Source: Musa acuminata AAA Group
Lineage: Eukaryota; Streptophyta; Magnoliopsida; Zingiberales; Musaceae
Assembly (NCBI RefSeq): GCF_036884655.1
Contig: NC_088345.1
Location: 21,294,501-21,358,500, forward strand
Direction of reading: 5' to 3'
Length of the DNA: 64,000 nt
Part shown: positions 13,056-25,770 of the stretch, in pieces
Layout: the number at the start of each line of letters is the position of its first letter
How positions within the stretch are numbered: the first letter of the stretch is position 1
Position numbers and translations under genes: made by a program
Notes under the pieces: model-generated
What the model was told of the DNA's origin: nothing
Seen by the model: the letters and a program-made list of their open reading frames with translations, nothing else
The model's database searches: none

Positions 13056-14763
13056 GTATTATTCTGAAGAGCTTTATACAAAAAGTGTAGTGCTTCAGAA
13101 TATAGAAAAGGACATAGGAATGTTTTTGAATAATGGCAGAAAGTATATGCTGACTTTACTGTAAATTCATAACCAGAATATGGCTCCAATCTTCATTGTG
13201 TCGGTAACTTGAATATGTTGTTTTGTTGTTAATGTATTGTGTGGTTGGTTGGTCTCTCTTTCTCTACGTATATGTAGTTCTCAAAATGACCTTTTAGGTT
13301 ATTGGGTGTCCAAAGACCTGAGTATGCAATTATACCATTTAAGTGTCACATTGGGATACTTGATCTTTACTCCATATATAGTCGATGTTGCATAAGTTAA
13401 TTATCTATTCCATCATTATGTGTTCAGGCCATTGATAATCTTATAATAGAGTTCTCTCTTCTCTGTCAATTGCCCTCTCATTATGAATTATACTTGTCAT
13501 GAGTTGTATAATTTGCATTTATTTCTTTCCTGAATTGAATTCTTAATTTCTATCCTTCAAAAAAAATTTTTTTTTATGAAGATAGATGATATTTTAATTT
13601 AGTCTGGTGATGGCCTCTTTGTTAAATTTGCATTTTCAATTTATTCTTTAAAGGTGCTCTTTAGTTCAAAGACTGAATGGTTTAATCTGGTGTTCTGATT
13701 CTTTTCTATATCAAGTGATGTCTTGTGTGATTCTCTCTTACTTCATGTTCATGTCATTGTTACTATCTTTTTCTTTTACTTGGTTTTTTATTTGAAGGTG
13801 GAGATTCAAAAGCTTCTCGATGATCATAATGCATTATTAATTTCCAAGAGAGAGGAATTTGAATTGAATTTGGAGAAATGGAGAAAATCGTTTGATGCAG
13901 ATCTAGAAGGCAAGGTACATGAAGTGGAGGAGAAGAAAAGGGAAATTGACTGTATGGAGGACCAAGTGAAAAAAAGAGAGCAGGCTTTAGAAATAAACTT
14001 GCAGAAATTGATGGATAAGGAGAAGGAACTTGATTCAAAATCAAAAGCTTCAAAGAAGTGGGAGGAATCTGTCAAAAATGATGAAAGGAAGTTGGAGAAA
14101 GACAGGCAACATCTAGCCAGTGAATGTGAGGAGTTACTGAAGTCTAATTCTGAACTTGAGAGTCTAAAGGCTGCAATAGAATCAAGCAAAAAGCAAATTA
14201 TTAATGAGGAAGAAAATCTTAGACTGACTAAGGTTGAGAGGGAAGACCATCTCCTGCTGCAGTCCAATTTGAAGCAAGAAATTCTAGATTGCAGGCTAAT
14301 GAAGGAATTACTTCTTAGAGATACTGAGGATCTTCAACTGCAAAGGAAGAAGTTTGAAGAAGAATGGGAAGTGCTAGATGAGAAAAGGTTAGCATTAGAA
14401 GCTGAGATAAAGAAATTTAATGATGAAAGAGAGAAGTTTGAAAAATGGCAATGTCATGAAAAAGAAAGGCTGAACAGTGAGGCTCTGATAGCAAAAGCAA
14501 ATTTTGAGAGGGAATTGGAAGAACTTAGTCAGAAAGAAGAAGCTTTGGAGAAAGCAATGGAGCATGAGAGATTGGAAGCTTTTGAGTTGCTCAAGAGGGA
14601 ACATGCTGACATGGATCGGGAACTTGAGCTCCGCAAGCATGAGCTTCAGATGGATATGCAGAAAATGCAGGGCATGGAGAAGAAACTGTTGGATAAGGAA
14701 AATGAATTTCAGATAACAAGGGATTTAGAACTAAGCCAAATGATATCTTTAAGCAGTTTAAAT

Positions 14764-16378
14764 CAAGGTTCGCCGTACCGATGTGTACCGCCCGGTACGG
14801 GCGGTACGTACCGGTCCGAGAGGCGACCGGTACGCGGACCGCCCTCTACCGGGCGGTACACCAAAAAAAGCCTGTATCGGGCGGTAACGGTCGAAATTTC
14901 GACCGTTACCGCCCGGTACCATTCGGTAACGGTCGATTTCGACCGTTACCGCCCGATACCACTCGGTAACGGTCGAAATCGACCGTTACCACACTGTAGC
15001 AGTGCTACAGTGCTCCAACGGTCAAATTGACCGTTGGAGCCATTTCTCCTCCTATTTAAACTAATCTTCTCTCCCCTATTTCATTATACACTCTTAAACT
15101 CTCTCTCAAACATTTCTTTTCTCTCATAAACTCTATAAAACAACGATTTATGAATTCAATCGAGGTAAATTTGGGAAGATTAAGAGGAAGAACTTTCTAA
15201 TCAAGAGGTATGAGTCAAACTGCTTGAGGAACTACCGATACCCAACGGTCACACTCATCCGCCCAACGTGCAAAGGCAAAGGGGAAGGCAATAGCATCAG
15301 TTGCATCGTTGGAAAGAATCGAGTCGGGCGACGAGACACCTTCACAATCACATTCTCTTTCTCGTTCGGTCCAGAGACATGACAGCAACACGGACAGCAG
15401 TGCCTCAACAGATGATGGCGGTGATACCGGGCAGTCGTTGGTCTCGTCTGCACAACTTGAGGGTGGTGAATGGACTGAGGAGCAATATTTTACACATGCC
15501 ACTCAAGATTCAGATCATGGAACTCGACAAGGTACTGGTTAAGTTTATGCGCGGAAGGGAAAGGAGAAGGGGAAGGGGAAGACAATGGATGAATATGAAC
15601 AAATGCGATAGAGCATACATGATATAGACACAGAAAGAGACTCATCGTATTCACAGCCATCGTATTATGAAGAATCATATGGGCAACAACAGTATGGTGA
15701 TAGTTGATCATCCTTCTCTGAGCAACAGCATGATACAGAACAACACCAATATATGCCTCAAGAGCTGCCTCGGACAAATATGATTTATGACGATCAATCT
15801 ACGATCAGTACCACATTGATGCATCAATGGCATACGGTGTATCAATACACTATGTCATGGGATCAATTTCATGATTGGGTCCAACAAACGTATCATATTG
15901 ATATGTATCGGATCGAGGACCCCGATCCACCACCCGTGGAGGCCCGTCGTTCGTTTTGGTGGTAGAATTAACAATCATGTATATCTAGATATATGATTAT
16001 TTAATTCATTTAAATTTTAGAGTTTATATTGTAACAAAATAGTCCAACAATTCAACTGATTTTTCTATAGATATTTCAATCTATAACGAGCTGAAATACG
16101 AACCTCGAACAAGACTACCTTAAAGCCCGAAAAAGATATGTGATGCTATTTTTATCAAATTTACATTGATTTTGCTAAACTTATACTATTACTATATTTA
16201 TTTGTAACTTGAAAACTCTATCCTAACTTTTTTTTTAATTTTCAGGTATTTTCGGAGGGATAAATCAGTGAAATCAGGTGTACCGAGCGGTACACCTCGG
16301 TATACCGCTCGGTACGCCGTACCGTACCGTACCGAGCCAGCGTCGAAACGCCGGTACGGTACGGTTCGGCGAACCTTG
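14764..16378 (+). mobile_element. Non-autonomous hAT element inside NMCP1 exon 6
   Basis: An 8-bp target duplication GTTTAAAT flanks it (14756-14763 and 16379-16386). Its ends are inverted repeats CAAGGTTCG...CGAACCTTG. The 8-bp duplication, the terminal repeats and the encoded tail (15246-15965) fit the hAT superfamily. Both ends carry arrays of GTACCG and CGGTAC, and 14890-15030 holds nested inverted repeats (GGTAACGGTCGAAA / TTTCGACCGTTACC). The insertion interrupts the coiled-coil reading frame after Ser-Ser-Leu-Asn; removing the element and one duplication restores the frame. Confidence 0.9.
15246..15965 (+). pseudogene. hAT transposase C-terminal tail remnant
   Basis: One reading frame runs through this stretch with three stops (TAA about 15540, TAG about 15609, TGA about 15707). 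It has the low-complexity tail typical of plant hAT transposases: LERIESGDETPSQSHS, then SSASTDDGGDTGQS, FTHATQDSDHGTRQ, a GKEKGKGK run, Gln/Tyr-rich repeats, and a final acidic-proline segment ending RRSFWW. The catalytic and dimerisation domains are absent, so the element must depend on a transposase elsewhere. Confidence 0.7.
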
Positions 16379-17336
16379 GTTTAAATGATTCAAAAAGTAA
16401 GCGGTTAAAAATGGAAGAAGATAGGTTGGAAAGAGAAAAAGAAGATATCTTGTCTCACAGAAAAAGATTGGAAGTTGAGCAACTTGAGATTGAGAAGGAC
16501 ATTGATGCTCTTTGTATGCTAAAAGCAGGAATCTAAAAGAACAAAGAGAAGAGTTTATGAAGGAGAAAGAACATTTCTTGGCTCAGGCTGAGCAGAAGAC
16601 ATGCAAAAACTGTGGGCATCCACTTGGTGATATGGGTACTTATTGTATCCAAGATGCTGGAAATGTTCTACTACCAAACCTGGTTTTTGAAGAGCGTTCA
16701 AATAACATGAATGCTAAGAGCTCCCCTAATGCTATGGTGTCTGTACCTGCAGCTTCTGGTGGCCGCATGTCATGGCTGCAAAAGTGTTCAAGGCTTTTTT
16801 CCCCAGGGAAAAAGGTTGTGGATTCTTCTGAACTTCCAGTTGACAAGTCAACTGTTGGTGCCAGACTCGACCAAGAAGCTTTTGATGCTGAGACAAGTTG
16901 TAAACCTGTATCATTCCATGGTGTTGCTGATTTTTCTTATCGCCAGGAAAACAAAGAACCAAAAAGGTTAGGTGAAGCTGGAGAGGAGCCTGAACCTTCT
17001 CTTGAAGTAGCAGATAATTCTATTGATATTATGAGGACCTGGATGGATAATGGTGCCAGGGAGGTAGTAGACGATTATGTTATGCCTTCTTTTGCTCAAA
17101 ATGAGAGAGAGAATTTTGCGCCTGCCGAAAGTGACACCCTACCTGAGTCTTTGAAGCAGAGACGATCTCAACCTCGCAGGAGAGGGAGGCCTAAAGCTGT
17201 AAAGAGAACAGGCACCACCAAGGCAGTTGTTACAGATGTAAAAGCTATTCTTGGGAAGAGTTCTAATCAGAAAAATCATGGATCACAGGATCTGGTTCTT
17301 GCTGGTGGAGTAAAATCAAACCTAAACTTTTCATGA

Positions 17337-18590
17337 CTAGATAAGATTTTGATTCAATAGCCTTGGGTGGTTAATATACGAGTTCGAGGGTCAATGTACT
17401 GATTTTAATATGACAACAAAGAGAAGAAGAGAGGAGAGAAGAGGTAGAGCCAAAAAAGATAAATTATAAATTATTATGTTGAATAAGAATCTTTTAGTTT
17501 TGAAATCTCTATGTGCTTCTCCTCTATAGTCTATAAATTTCTCTATGTGCCTCACCTCCCCGAAAAATTTTCCAACAAGAGACGAACATATGAGTCCTAT
17601 CAGTGAGACGACCTGTTGTGAGATGTGTTGGTCGTCCAAGCAGCATAGTTTCAACATGCAACTATTTTAAGCTTTTATGTTCTGTATACCTTCTGTTCTT
17701 TTCAGCGAGTGAGTAATATTTTTATGGCCACAACCTCAACTACATAATGATCCAAAACTCATGTTCCATGAGACCTCAGCACATTTTTTTTAGTTGATTT
17801 TTTGTTTAAGGTATTACCTAAACCTTGACATCGCCATTAGGTCTATGACAGTCCATATTGGTCAAAGCAGAATCCGAGATGGTTATAGCATTGCCAATGT
17901 CGAACCTAATGCGATCAGTCATTCGAGACGTCGTGTTTAGGCCATCGTTTGATTTGTTGCTGAAAGATTGAAATGCTAATTATATACTCGAAATAAATAG
18001 AATTCGCGAGCAGTACCTCCAGCAACGTGCAGGTGAATCATTGCTTTTTGTCTCTTTTACTCTTTCTATCACTGTTAATGAAAATACTAATTATCATAAA
18101 AATGGGTTTGAGGTTAATAACTTCATATATTATAATGCACCAAGGTGCTCATCAATTCTACTTCTTGGTAAGCCTACCAATTTGTTATTATCACATTAGA
18201 AATTCTTCCAGGGGTCCTGTCACAAAAATTGAGTTTTCATCACTCGTAGGTCCACTCATGGACCTACTAGTCGCGACCACCTCGATGACTTGTGGACCCT
18301 ACTCTCATTTAAACTTTTGTAAGACAAATGTAACAATAGGATAAGGTTGAGATCCCACCATTTGGAAGGTGAATTATGGACTCAAACACCCTAGTCTTAT
18401 TTAATAAACCTTTTGTAAGACAATAAGTGAGATTGTGTTAAGTTTTTTCCTATAGTTTAATGCAATATGAGAATGTTTATTATGGTAGCCAAAGTGATTT
18501 TGTCTTATATTTATTTATTTAGAATTCTTTAGTTTCTTTTTACAAATTTCTATTACAACTCTTGAAGTGCAATGGATTGATATTGGTGGC
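17337..18590. other. Intergenic, nothing recognised
   Basis: AT-rich DNA after the NMCP1-like stop. The ORFs at 17391-17657 and 18027-18344 have no recognisable motif. Confidence 0.5.
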
Positions 18591-18599
18591 ATATATGAT

Positions 18600-19260
18600 A
18601 ATAACAAAGGCAAAGTAGATAAGGATTTTTAATCTATTCAACTTCAAAACGTGTGTATCAAGTGTAATCAATTCGGCTTCTATAGTATTCCCGACAATAA
18701 TAGTATAATTAGCTGATTACCAAGAAATTGTATTATCACATAAAAGGAAATAGATCTAATCTCAAGATGATACAAATTCAATTGACATCACCATAATCCT
18801 AAAGTATAGAAAGATAATCAATAAATCTAAGATCACAATTGGAGTTAATTTTAAATTACTTAAAAGACTATCCAATGCTCTATTATATCTACTCAATCTA
18901 GATATGGCATAAGCTACATAAGCTCTAGTTTTATTTGTTAAAGTGATCAAATAATTTAAGAATATTTCTCTTGATCCAAAGCTGTATTATTCAAGAGATA
19001 CATACTAGGGTCATAGACAGTAGATATTGATGAATAATTTGAAAACCTAAATTTTTTTTATCTTTTCGGATATAATGAACATTGGAATAAAGTGATCAAA
19101 TTGAATTATTTTTATCTTGAATAATCTTTTCGGATAAGATGACATTAGGAGCTTTCATTTCAAGGAGTTGTTTAAAACAGGTTTTGATATGATTTAGGAG
19201 GGAATTATCATCTACATATTAGCAAAGAAGAATCAATATTTTATATACCTTTTTTTTAAA
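18600..19260 (-). pseudogene. Relic of a Ty1/copia pol (RT and RNase H)
   Basis: Heavily decayed pol on the minus strand. Recognisable marks, in reading order from right to left, are a YVDD box (19218-19207) preceded by a stop, the motif LTNKTRAYVAYAISRLSRY (about 18960-18880; copia elements usually have NKTRPDVAYA..SRLSRY), and an RNase H block with TISW then IEAELITLDT (about 18740-18650). It is too diverged to belong to the Sireviruses in the rest of the window and is probably another copia lineage. Ends cannot be fixed. Confidence 0.65.
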
Positions 19261-20113
19261 TAATAGTAGTTATCGGTGTTGGGCACATGATGGATTTTAA
19301 TAATTGACAGCCCACTTTAATCATTTAACTAGTTTTTTAGTAACCTAGAGAGGAAAACTACAGTAGGGTTGCTAGAAAAAACTATAGTGGCGGCTATGGG
19401 CATGGCTAAAAAAAATAAAACCATAGCAGCTGAATAAGAAAAGAAGAAAAGGGAAGAAGGCAAAGGCCATTCTTAATTATCCGATGATAGTATCATAAAT
19501 ATCATCGATTGATGAGTTGGCTCGATTGGTTCACTACCCAATGTGTAGGTCTATCTTCGCACCTTCTTTGTGCTGACGTAGGACTGTTAATATGGCGAAC
19601 TGGCATAAGAGGTCCACATGGGAGGTCGCTTGTCGGGGAGGCTCTGGCTTGGGAGCGAAGAGGTTAGATAAAGGGATCGGTATCTTCTTGGCTACATGGT
19701 CATTTTTTGGTCGCTGGGTCACCTTCTAGTAGCGGGATCATCTCCTCGATGCCAGTGGTCCTACACGATAGGTCGGCCCCAGGTGGGCTTTCTAGCTCGA
19801 CTCCTCTGATACTTAAGTTAGTGCAAGATAGAGGGGGAAAGAGAGAGTGAGCTGTTGGTGGCTTTTATACTTAGGCACTTGGCTGAGCCGATTGACTTTC
19901 GTACTGGTTGATCGAAGACAAGATTTGTTTAATTGACTGATCATGATAGTTGAAAATTTTCTCTATCCTCTTATCCTCTGATCCTAGTGCGGTGGGAGAG
20001 TTAAGGCAGGCAGCTTACTAGCGAGCTATGCCCGAAAGACTATCAGGGCTATTGCCTTGTGGTCAAACTCCCTCCTTTCATACAAGTAGGGAATGGTCTT
20101 TACTAGTCATAGT
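19261..20113. other. Intergenic, possible repeat remnants
   Basis: From about 19510 the base composition changes to GC-richer DNA ending just before the P LTR. It looks like old retroelement sequence, but no boundary or coding motif is clear. Confidence 0.35.
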
Positions 20114-21639
20114 TGTTGAATCTTATATTTTGATGATGAAACCAATTGATAAGTGTTTATGATTTGATCTACGTTTTAAGTCATACAGGATGCTTCGATC
20201 AAGGAGGGACAATTAAAACAGGAAGAATCATGTTGGGTTAGAGAAAAATATGTCAAAAGATTGGACGTCGGATCGGAGGATCGGTCGACGTATCGACAAA
20301 AGACTTCGGGCCATGGATTTGGGCATCAGACCAAGAAGAGTGGATATTGCACCAAGGATATCAGATTTGCAGAGGTCAATTGTCCGATTGGGCAATAGGT
20401 CGCAAGAGAGGATGATGTGCCGAAGAATCAGATGAAGCGTCGATGGACCAATGACATGCCAAACGACATGATTCATGCTTAGCAATAATTGTCTAGATCG
20501 AAGTGTGTTTTTATGTATGCAGGATTAACTACGATAGTAAGACATAAAGTAAAATGAAGTCCCGAAGTCAAGAACGCGATTTCATTAGGAGTTCGAGAGT
20601 TCGTCGGAAGTCTGGATGTTCATTGGAAGTTCTGCCGAAATTGACCGAAAGTCCTGGAGCTTACCAAAGAAGCTCGTCGGAACTCGTCAAGAAGATCGTC
20701 ATGAAGTCCAGGAGCTTGCTAGGGGTCTGCCAGAACATTACCGAGAGATTATCGGAAGTTCGCCGAAAGATCACTAGAAGCTCACCGGAAGAAACCAGAC
20801 TTTTTTTGCTTAGAATATGTCTTAGAAATTGTAGTTAGCACATAATTAGAGTTGGGATTGGGAGGTAATCCCATCAACTCTGTTAGGGGCCAATTGGGCC
20901 CAAAGTTGGGCTGATTTGGGCTGGATTTAAGGCTCAACCAGGATGTTGAAAGCTTGGCTGACGGTGGCACCGCTTGGGGAACAACACCCAAGGAATTATG
21001 AGCAATGGTACCGCCAGTGGCAAGGTGCCAGGTGGTGGCACCGTCTAGTGTAGTGTTAGTGTCAGACTGACACTAGCGGTGGTACCGCTCATACCCGGGA
21101 GACCCGGGATGAGATGTTTTTAGGCTCCAAGTTTGAATTAACTTGAAGCCTATAAATATCCATCTCATCCCTAGTTAAAAAACACACAACTGAAAGTAAA
21201 AAAGAAAGAAAACTCTATTACAATTGCATGTGAAACTCCTCTCAAAGTTCTCAGTGTTAGAATAATTTAAGAGAGGAGTAAGTGGGGATATAAGAGTTAT
21301 CTCCTAAACTCGATAAAAAAAGAATCGAGTTGTAAAAGGTGGTTGGTCTTCGCCTATTGAAAGAAGACTGATAGTGGATGCCGGTGGCCTTGACGAATAA
21401 GGAATCGGGAGTAGATGTAAGTCACGACGACCGAACCACTATAAACTTAGTTTACATTTACTTTCAGCAATTTACTTTTATGGCAAACTGCCTCTCCTTC
21501 TTACTATGCTTTTACTACGCCTATGCTCACATACACTTTCAAGTAAACACCTTCCAAGATCGATTTTAATCGTACGAAGATTGTACGAAATCGATATTTT
21601 TACTGCTGCACTAATTCACCCGCCGACTTGTTCATAACA
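20114..21639 (+). repeat. 5' LTR of element P
   Basis: TGTTGAATC...CATAACA. A TATA box (TATAAATA) lies at 21151-21158. Degenerate GGTGGCACCG modules lie at 20965-21090, and the U3 module shared with T and N1 covers about 20180-20530. Confidence 0.85.
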
Positions 21640-21641
21640 GT

Positions 21642-21653
21642 TGGTATCAAAGC
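21642..21653 (+). other. Primer binding site of element P
   Basis: TGGTATCAAAGC, one base different from the usual TGGTATCAGAGC, two bases after the LTR end. Confidence 0.8.
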
Positions 21654-21689
21654 CTCGTAATTTCTCATTTGATTTAACACTTAAGAGAA

Positions 21690-22616
21690 ATGACTCTTTT
21701 CAGCTTTCAAGAAGGTCAGTCTTTCATTCATCCTCCCTTATTCAATGGGACGGACTACACATATTGGAAAACTCGAATGAGAGTTTTCTTACTTTCGTTG
21801 GATTTAAATTTATGGAATATTATCAAAAATGGATTTCAAAGGTCTTTTCTTCTAATGAACCACTAGAATGATTTGGAAAAAACGATTTTTTCTTTAAATG
21901 CGAAAGCTATGAATGCTTTGTTTTGCGCTTTGGATAAAATTTAGTTTAATCATATTTCTACTTGCGAAACGACTTTCGATATATGGCACACTCTCGAAAT
22001 CACATATGAAGGCACTAGCAAAGTTAAAGATTCGAAAACCAACTTTTTAATGTATGATTTTGAACTTTTTTGAATGAAGCCAAGTGAAACCATTGTTGAC
22101 ATGTACACCTGTTTTATGGATGTCATCAATAGTTTAAAAGCACTTGGTAGAAGTTTTTCAAATTTTGAACTTGTAAACAAGATTTTACATTCTCTTAATA
22201 AGAGTTGAGATTCAAAAGTAATGACTATTCAAGAATCAAGAAACCTGAACCATTTACCAATTGAAGAACTTATAGGGTCTTTGATAACCTATGAAATGAC
22301 GTGCAATGCACGTGAACAACTCGAGAACCACCTTCCAAAGAACAAGAAGGATTTCAGACTTAGAACAATTGAATACTACTCGAGCATAAGCTCAAGTGAT
22401 GGTGAACTTGAACTCCTCATGAAAATTTTAAAACAAGAATCAAAAATTAAAAATAAACTTAAAAAGAAGAAGAAGGCAACTTAAGATAAATCGAGTGCAT
22501 CCGAAGATGAAGAGGAAATCGATGAAGAAGAAACGACGAACTTCACTTTGGTGACTCTCGATAATGAGTTAAACAACTCAAACAAAACTCCTTTAATTTA
22601 TTTCAAAATTACATAA
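21690..22616 (+). pseudogene. Gag of element P, multiple stops
   Basis: Shortened Sirevirus Gag running from ATG 21690 to TAA 22614-22616. Five internal stops are seen: near 21868 (Trp site), 21942 (Glu site), 22071 (Arg site), 22206 (Trp site) and 22482 (Trp site). Four fit C-to-T type transitions. There is no CCHC zinc knuckle. The end, PLIYFKIT then stop, matches the C-termini of the T and N1 Gags. Confidence 0.85.
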
Positions 22617-24516
22617 TACTTTTCATGAGTTATTCTTAAATTAGTTTTTTTAAAAGAAATTTTTTTTTTAATTACATATTTAATGAAAATATAAAAATAA
22701 AATTGGATCATGCTTACCTTTCTAGTAATTTTAAAAATAATCATGTTTTATGATAAACAAACAAAATGATTTTGATTAAAAATTACCTTATCATGATGAA
22801 TGTTTTGAAAAGAAATGTTTATATCATACTTGATGATTTTTATGCATGAGGACTTGAAGTAATGATTTAAAATCATATGTTTTGGAATTATGTGTTACAC
22901 TTTTTGATCTTGATGATTTATGATCTTTCCGCTTTTAACATTGATGTATAGTGTTGACATAAGAACAAATATTTAGGCATGCTAATATAAAGTCAATCAC
23001 TCAAATTGAAACTAAAGAAGTTTAGATATATTTAAGAATCATTCACTATTATGTTCAACGAAACTATGCTTGAAGTCTTAATGAAAATATAATAATGATT
23101 TGAAAGCATGCTTAACAAGTTTATATTTTGAACTTATGCATGATAACTTTTGTGACCTTTTGAAAGTTCTTTTTTGTTGTTAATGAATGATGCATGGATT
23201 TGAAAGAAAAAAACATTAAATCAATTAACAAGTTGAAACAAAAGGAGGAAAGCATTTTTCTTGAATTTTTTTTTTTTGTTTCTATCTTATCGATTTTTCA
23301 CTAAGAGACCAATAAAATTATTTATGTCATTTTGAATCTTTTGAAAGAAATGTTGGGATTTTGATGATTTTGATGATTTGAATTTGAATGAGTTTTATCC
23401 AAATCATGATCTTGGTTTCTTGGAATTACTTGAGATTTTTTGAATCAAGATATCTTCTTTGTACACCTACAATTTATTATTCTTGGTATTTTATTTAAAG
23501 AAAAGATTTATTATATGAATAATGTCTTTTGGTATTCAAGTGGTCTTATCTTTCATGATATGATCTCTTTGTATTTATAGCTTGTATGCCTTGAAATGAT
23601 TGAAATATTTTACCCCATTATGTTCTTCCTTTATTCTTTCTTGTTTACAATGACAAAAGGGGGAAAGAAAATAGCTAACATCTCAACAGAACCAAGTTTG
23701 CTAGCTTAAATGATAAACTTAGACATGTTAGATCTCTCAAATGCATAAATTCTTCTTATATTTTTTCGAATTATGATCTTGATTTCTTGAATTTTAGACT
23801 TGATCTTTCATTTTTGATGATTGAAATAATGATTGAAATATTGATGTAATTATGAATGATGATTTGGAATCATGTATGTAATGATGATTTTATATTTTAA
23901 AAATATACATGATAATTTGGTATTATGCATGCAATACTTCAACTTATAATAATGATGCATGCAATGATGAAATATTCATGATGAAAAATTGTTTTGACAT
24001 TCATGACTTGAATTTTCATCTATGCTATTTACCTTTGTCATAGTTTAGAAATTAATATAAAGGGAAAAAGAGATATAAAATTGTATGCTTCCCTTCTTTT
24101 TGACAATGACAAAGGGGGAGATAGCTAGGTTGCACAAGTCAAGAAGATGCAAAAACTTACTTGCTAACTTGTTATCTTGTAAACTTGCTATCTTACTATC
24201 TTGCATATTTAAAACTTGATAGCTTACATATTTTCTAGCTTACAGCATGATGTGGCACTTGCTAAATTTTCTAGCTTACATATTGCATGATGATAAATGT
24301 AATGTTTGACATTATATCTCTAAACACTTGATAGTTGTACTTCTCCTTTTTGTTGATGACAAAGGGGGAGAAGTATGATGTTATGCATAAGTTTTATGAT
24401 AATATGTTGCTTGGATTTTTGAATCCAAGGTTCTATCAATATGACATATTGATAGGGGGAGTTAAGGTTAACTCCGTTATCAATTAATTGGTTGTCAACA
24501 TAAAAAAGAGAGAGAT
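22617..24516 (+). other. Non-coding internal region of element P
   Basis: AT-rich, with no pol. Its right part has the polypurine-like words AAAGGGGGAGATAG (about 24111), AAAGGGGGAGAAG (about 24361) and ATTGATAGGGGGAG (about 24450). The last stretch before the LTR, AAAAAAGAGAGAGAT (24502-24516), is a mutated polypurine tract. Confidence 0.75.
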
Positions 24517-25770
24517 TGTTGAATCTCATATTTTGATGATGAAACCAATTGATAAGTGTTTATGATTTGATATATGTTTTAAGTGATGTATGATGCTTCG
24601 ATTAGGGAGAGATAATTAAAGCAGGAAGAATCATATTGGGCCGGAGGAAAATATGTCAGAAGATTAGACGTTGGGCCGGAGGATTGGTCGACGTATTGAC
24701 AAAAGGCTTTGGGCCATGGATTCGGGCATCGGGCCAAGAAGAGTGGATATTGCGCCAAGGATATCAGAGTTGTAGAGGTCAATTGGCCGATTGGGTAATA
24801 GGGCGCAAGAGTGGACGATGCGCTGAAGAATCGGATGAAGCGTCGATGGACTAATGACATGCCGGACGATATGATTCATGCTTAGTAATAATTGTCTAGA
24901 TCAAAATGTGTTTTTATGTGTGCAGGATTAACTACAATAGCAAGGCATATAGCAAAATGAAGTCTCGGAGTCAAGAACGCGATTTCGTTGGGAGTTCGAG
25001 AGTTCGTCGGAAGTCCGAACGTTTGTCGGAAGTTCTACCAGAATTGATCGATAAGTCCTAGAGCTTGCCAAAGAAGCTCGTCAAAACTCACCAAGAAGAT
25101 GTTCGTGAAGTCCAAGAGTTTGTCGGGAGTCCGCCGGAACATTACCGAGAGATCGTCGGAAGTTCGCCGGAAGATCGCTAGAAGCTCGCCGAAAGAAACC
25201 AGACTTATTTTGTTTAGAATATGTCTTATGAATCATAGTTAGCAGATAATTGGAGTTAGAATTGAGAGGTAATCCCATCAACTCAGTCAGGGGCCAATTG
25301 GGCTCGAAGTTGGGCTGGTTTGGGCTAGATTCAAGACCCAACCAGGATGCTGAAAGCCTGGTCAGCGGTGGCACCACTTGGGGAACAACACCCCAGGAAT
25401 TCTGGGCGGTGGTGCCGCCCAGTGGCAGGGTGCCAGGCGGTGGCACCTCCCCTGTCAGGCGGTGATACCGTCCAGTGCAGTGTCAGTGTCAGACAGACAT
25501 TGACACTAACACTGGCGATGGTAGCACTCGTACTAGGGAGAATCGGTAGTGGATGCTGGTGGAGGAATCAGGAGTGGATGTAGGTCACGACGATCGAACC
25601 ACTATAAACTTGGTTTGCATTTACTTTCAACAATTTACTTTTATAGCAAACTGCCTCTCCTCCTTACTGTGCTTTTACTATGCCTATGCTCGCATACGCT
25701 TTCAAGTAAACAACTTTCGAGATCAGTTTTAATCATATGAAGATTTTGCGAAACCGACGTTTTTACCCAT
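24517..25770 (+). repeat. 3' LTR of element P, truncated
   Basis: TGTTGAATCTC start, collinear with the 5' LTR to about 25767. It contains a shortened copy of the palindrome region (25363-25475). The last 50 or so bases, including the terminal hairpin, are missing. Confidence 0.8.

Larger units (their letters stand above)
11587..13797 (+). other. Intron 5 of the NMCP1-like gene, enlarged by repeats
   Basis: GT at 11587 and AG at 13796-13797, phase 0: NARER from exon 5 joins VEIQKLLDDHNALL in exon 6. The length comes from two GTACCG-rich MITE-like segments (12050-12440 and 12650-13055) and long TA/TAAA microsatellites. Confidence 0.75.
7513..17336 (+). pseudogene. NMCP1/CRWN-like nuclear lamina gene, disrupted
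   Basis: Plant nuclear matrix constituent protein 1 (lamin-like coiled coil at the nuclear rim). Exons: 7513-7860, 9715-9924, 10775-11012, 11153-11422, 11503-11586 and 13798-14763 continuing at 16387-17336; all introns are GT-AG. The family hallmarks are the start MFTPQKKGWPGW, the block [17 protein letters not shown] in exon 2, long Glu/Lys/Leu heptad coiled coil in exons 3-6, the CKNCGHPLG motif (about 16600) and the basic RRRGRPK motif (about 17180). Damage: TAG at 10862-10864; 1-bp losses near 10907, in the AAAAGGG run near 11170 and near 16511; TAA at 11417-11419; a hAT element at 14764-16378. The protein also ends soon after the RGRPK motif, without the long acidic tail and conserved C-terminus of the family. 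It is most likely a decaying duplicate. Three of the faults are single-base losses, so assembly error cannot be excluded for those alone. Confidence 0.85.
20114..25770 (+). mobile_element. Gag-only Sirevirus P
   Basis: 5' LTR 20114-21639, primer binding site 21642-21653, decayed gag 21690-22616, non-coding 22617-24516, 3' LTR 24517 to about 25770. No protease, integrase, reverse transcriptase or RNase H is present. The 3' LTR stops short because an unrelated LTR (25771-26030) follows. LTR copies differ at many positions, so this is the oldest of the three gag-only elements. Confidence 0.85.

Noticed and set aside
14764..15030. The end of the 435-codon reading frame that starts at 13723 as part of the protein
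   Set aside because: From 14764 the frame runs into the GTACCG-rich hAT end. The coiled coil resumes at 16387 after the second GTTTAAAT. The start at 13723 is also inside intron 5.
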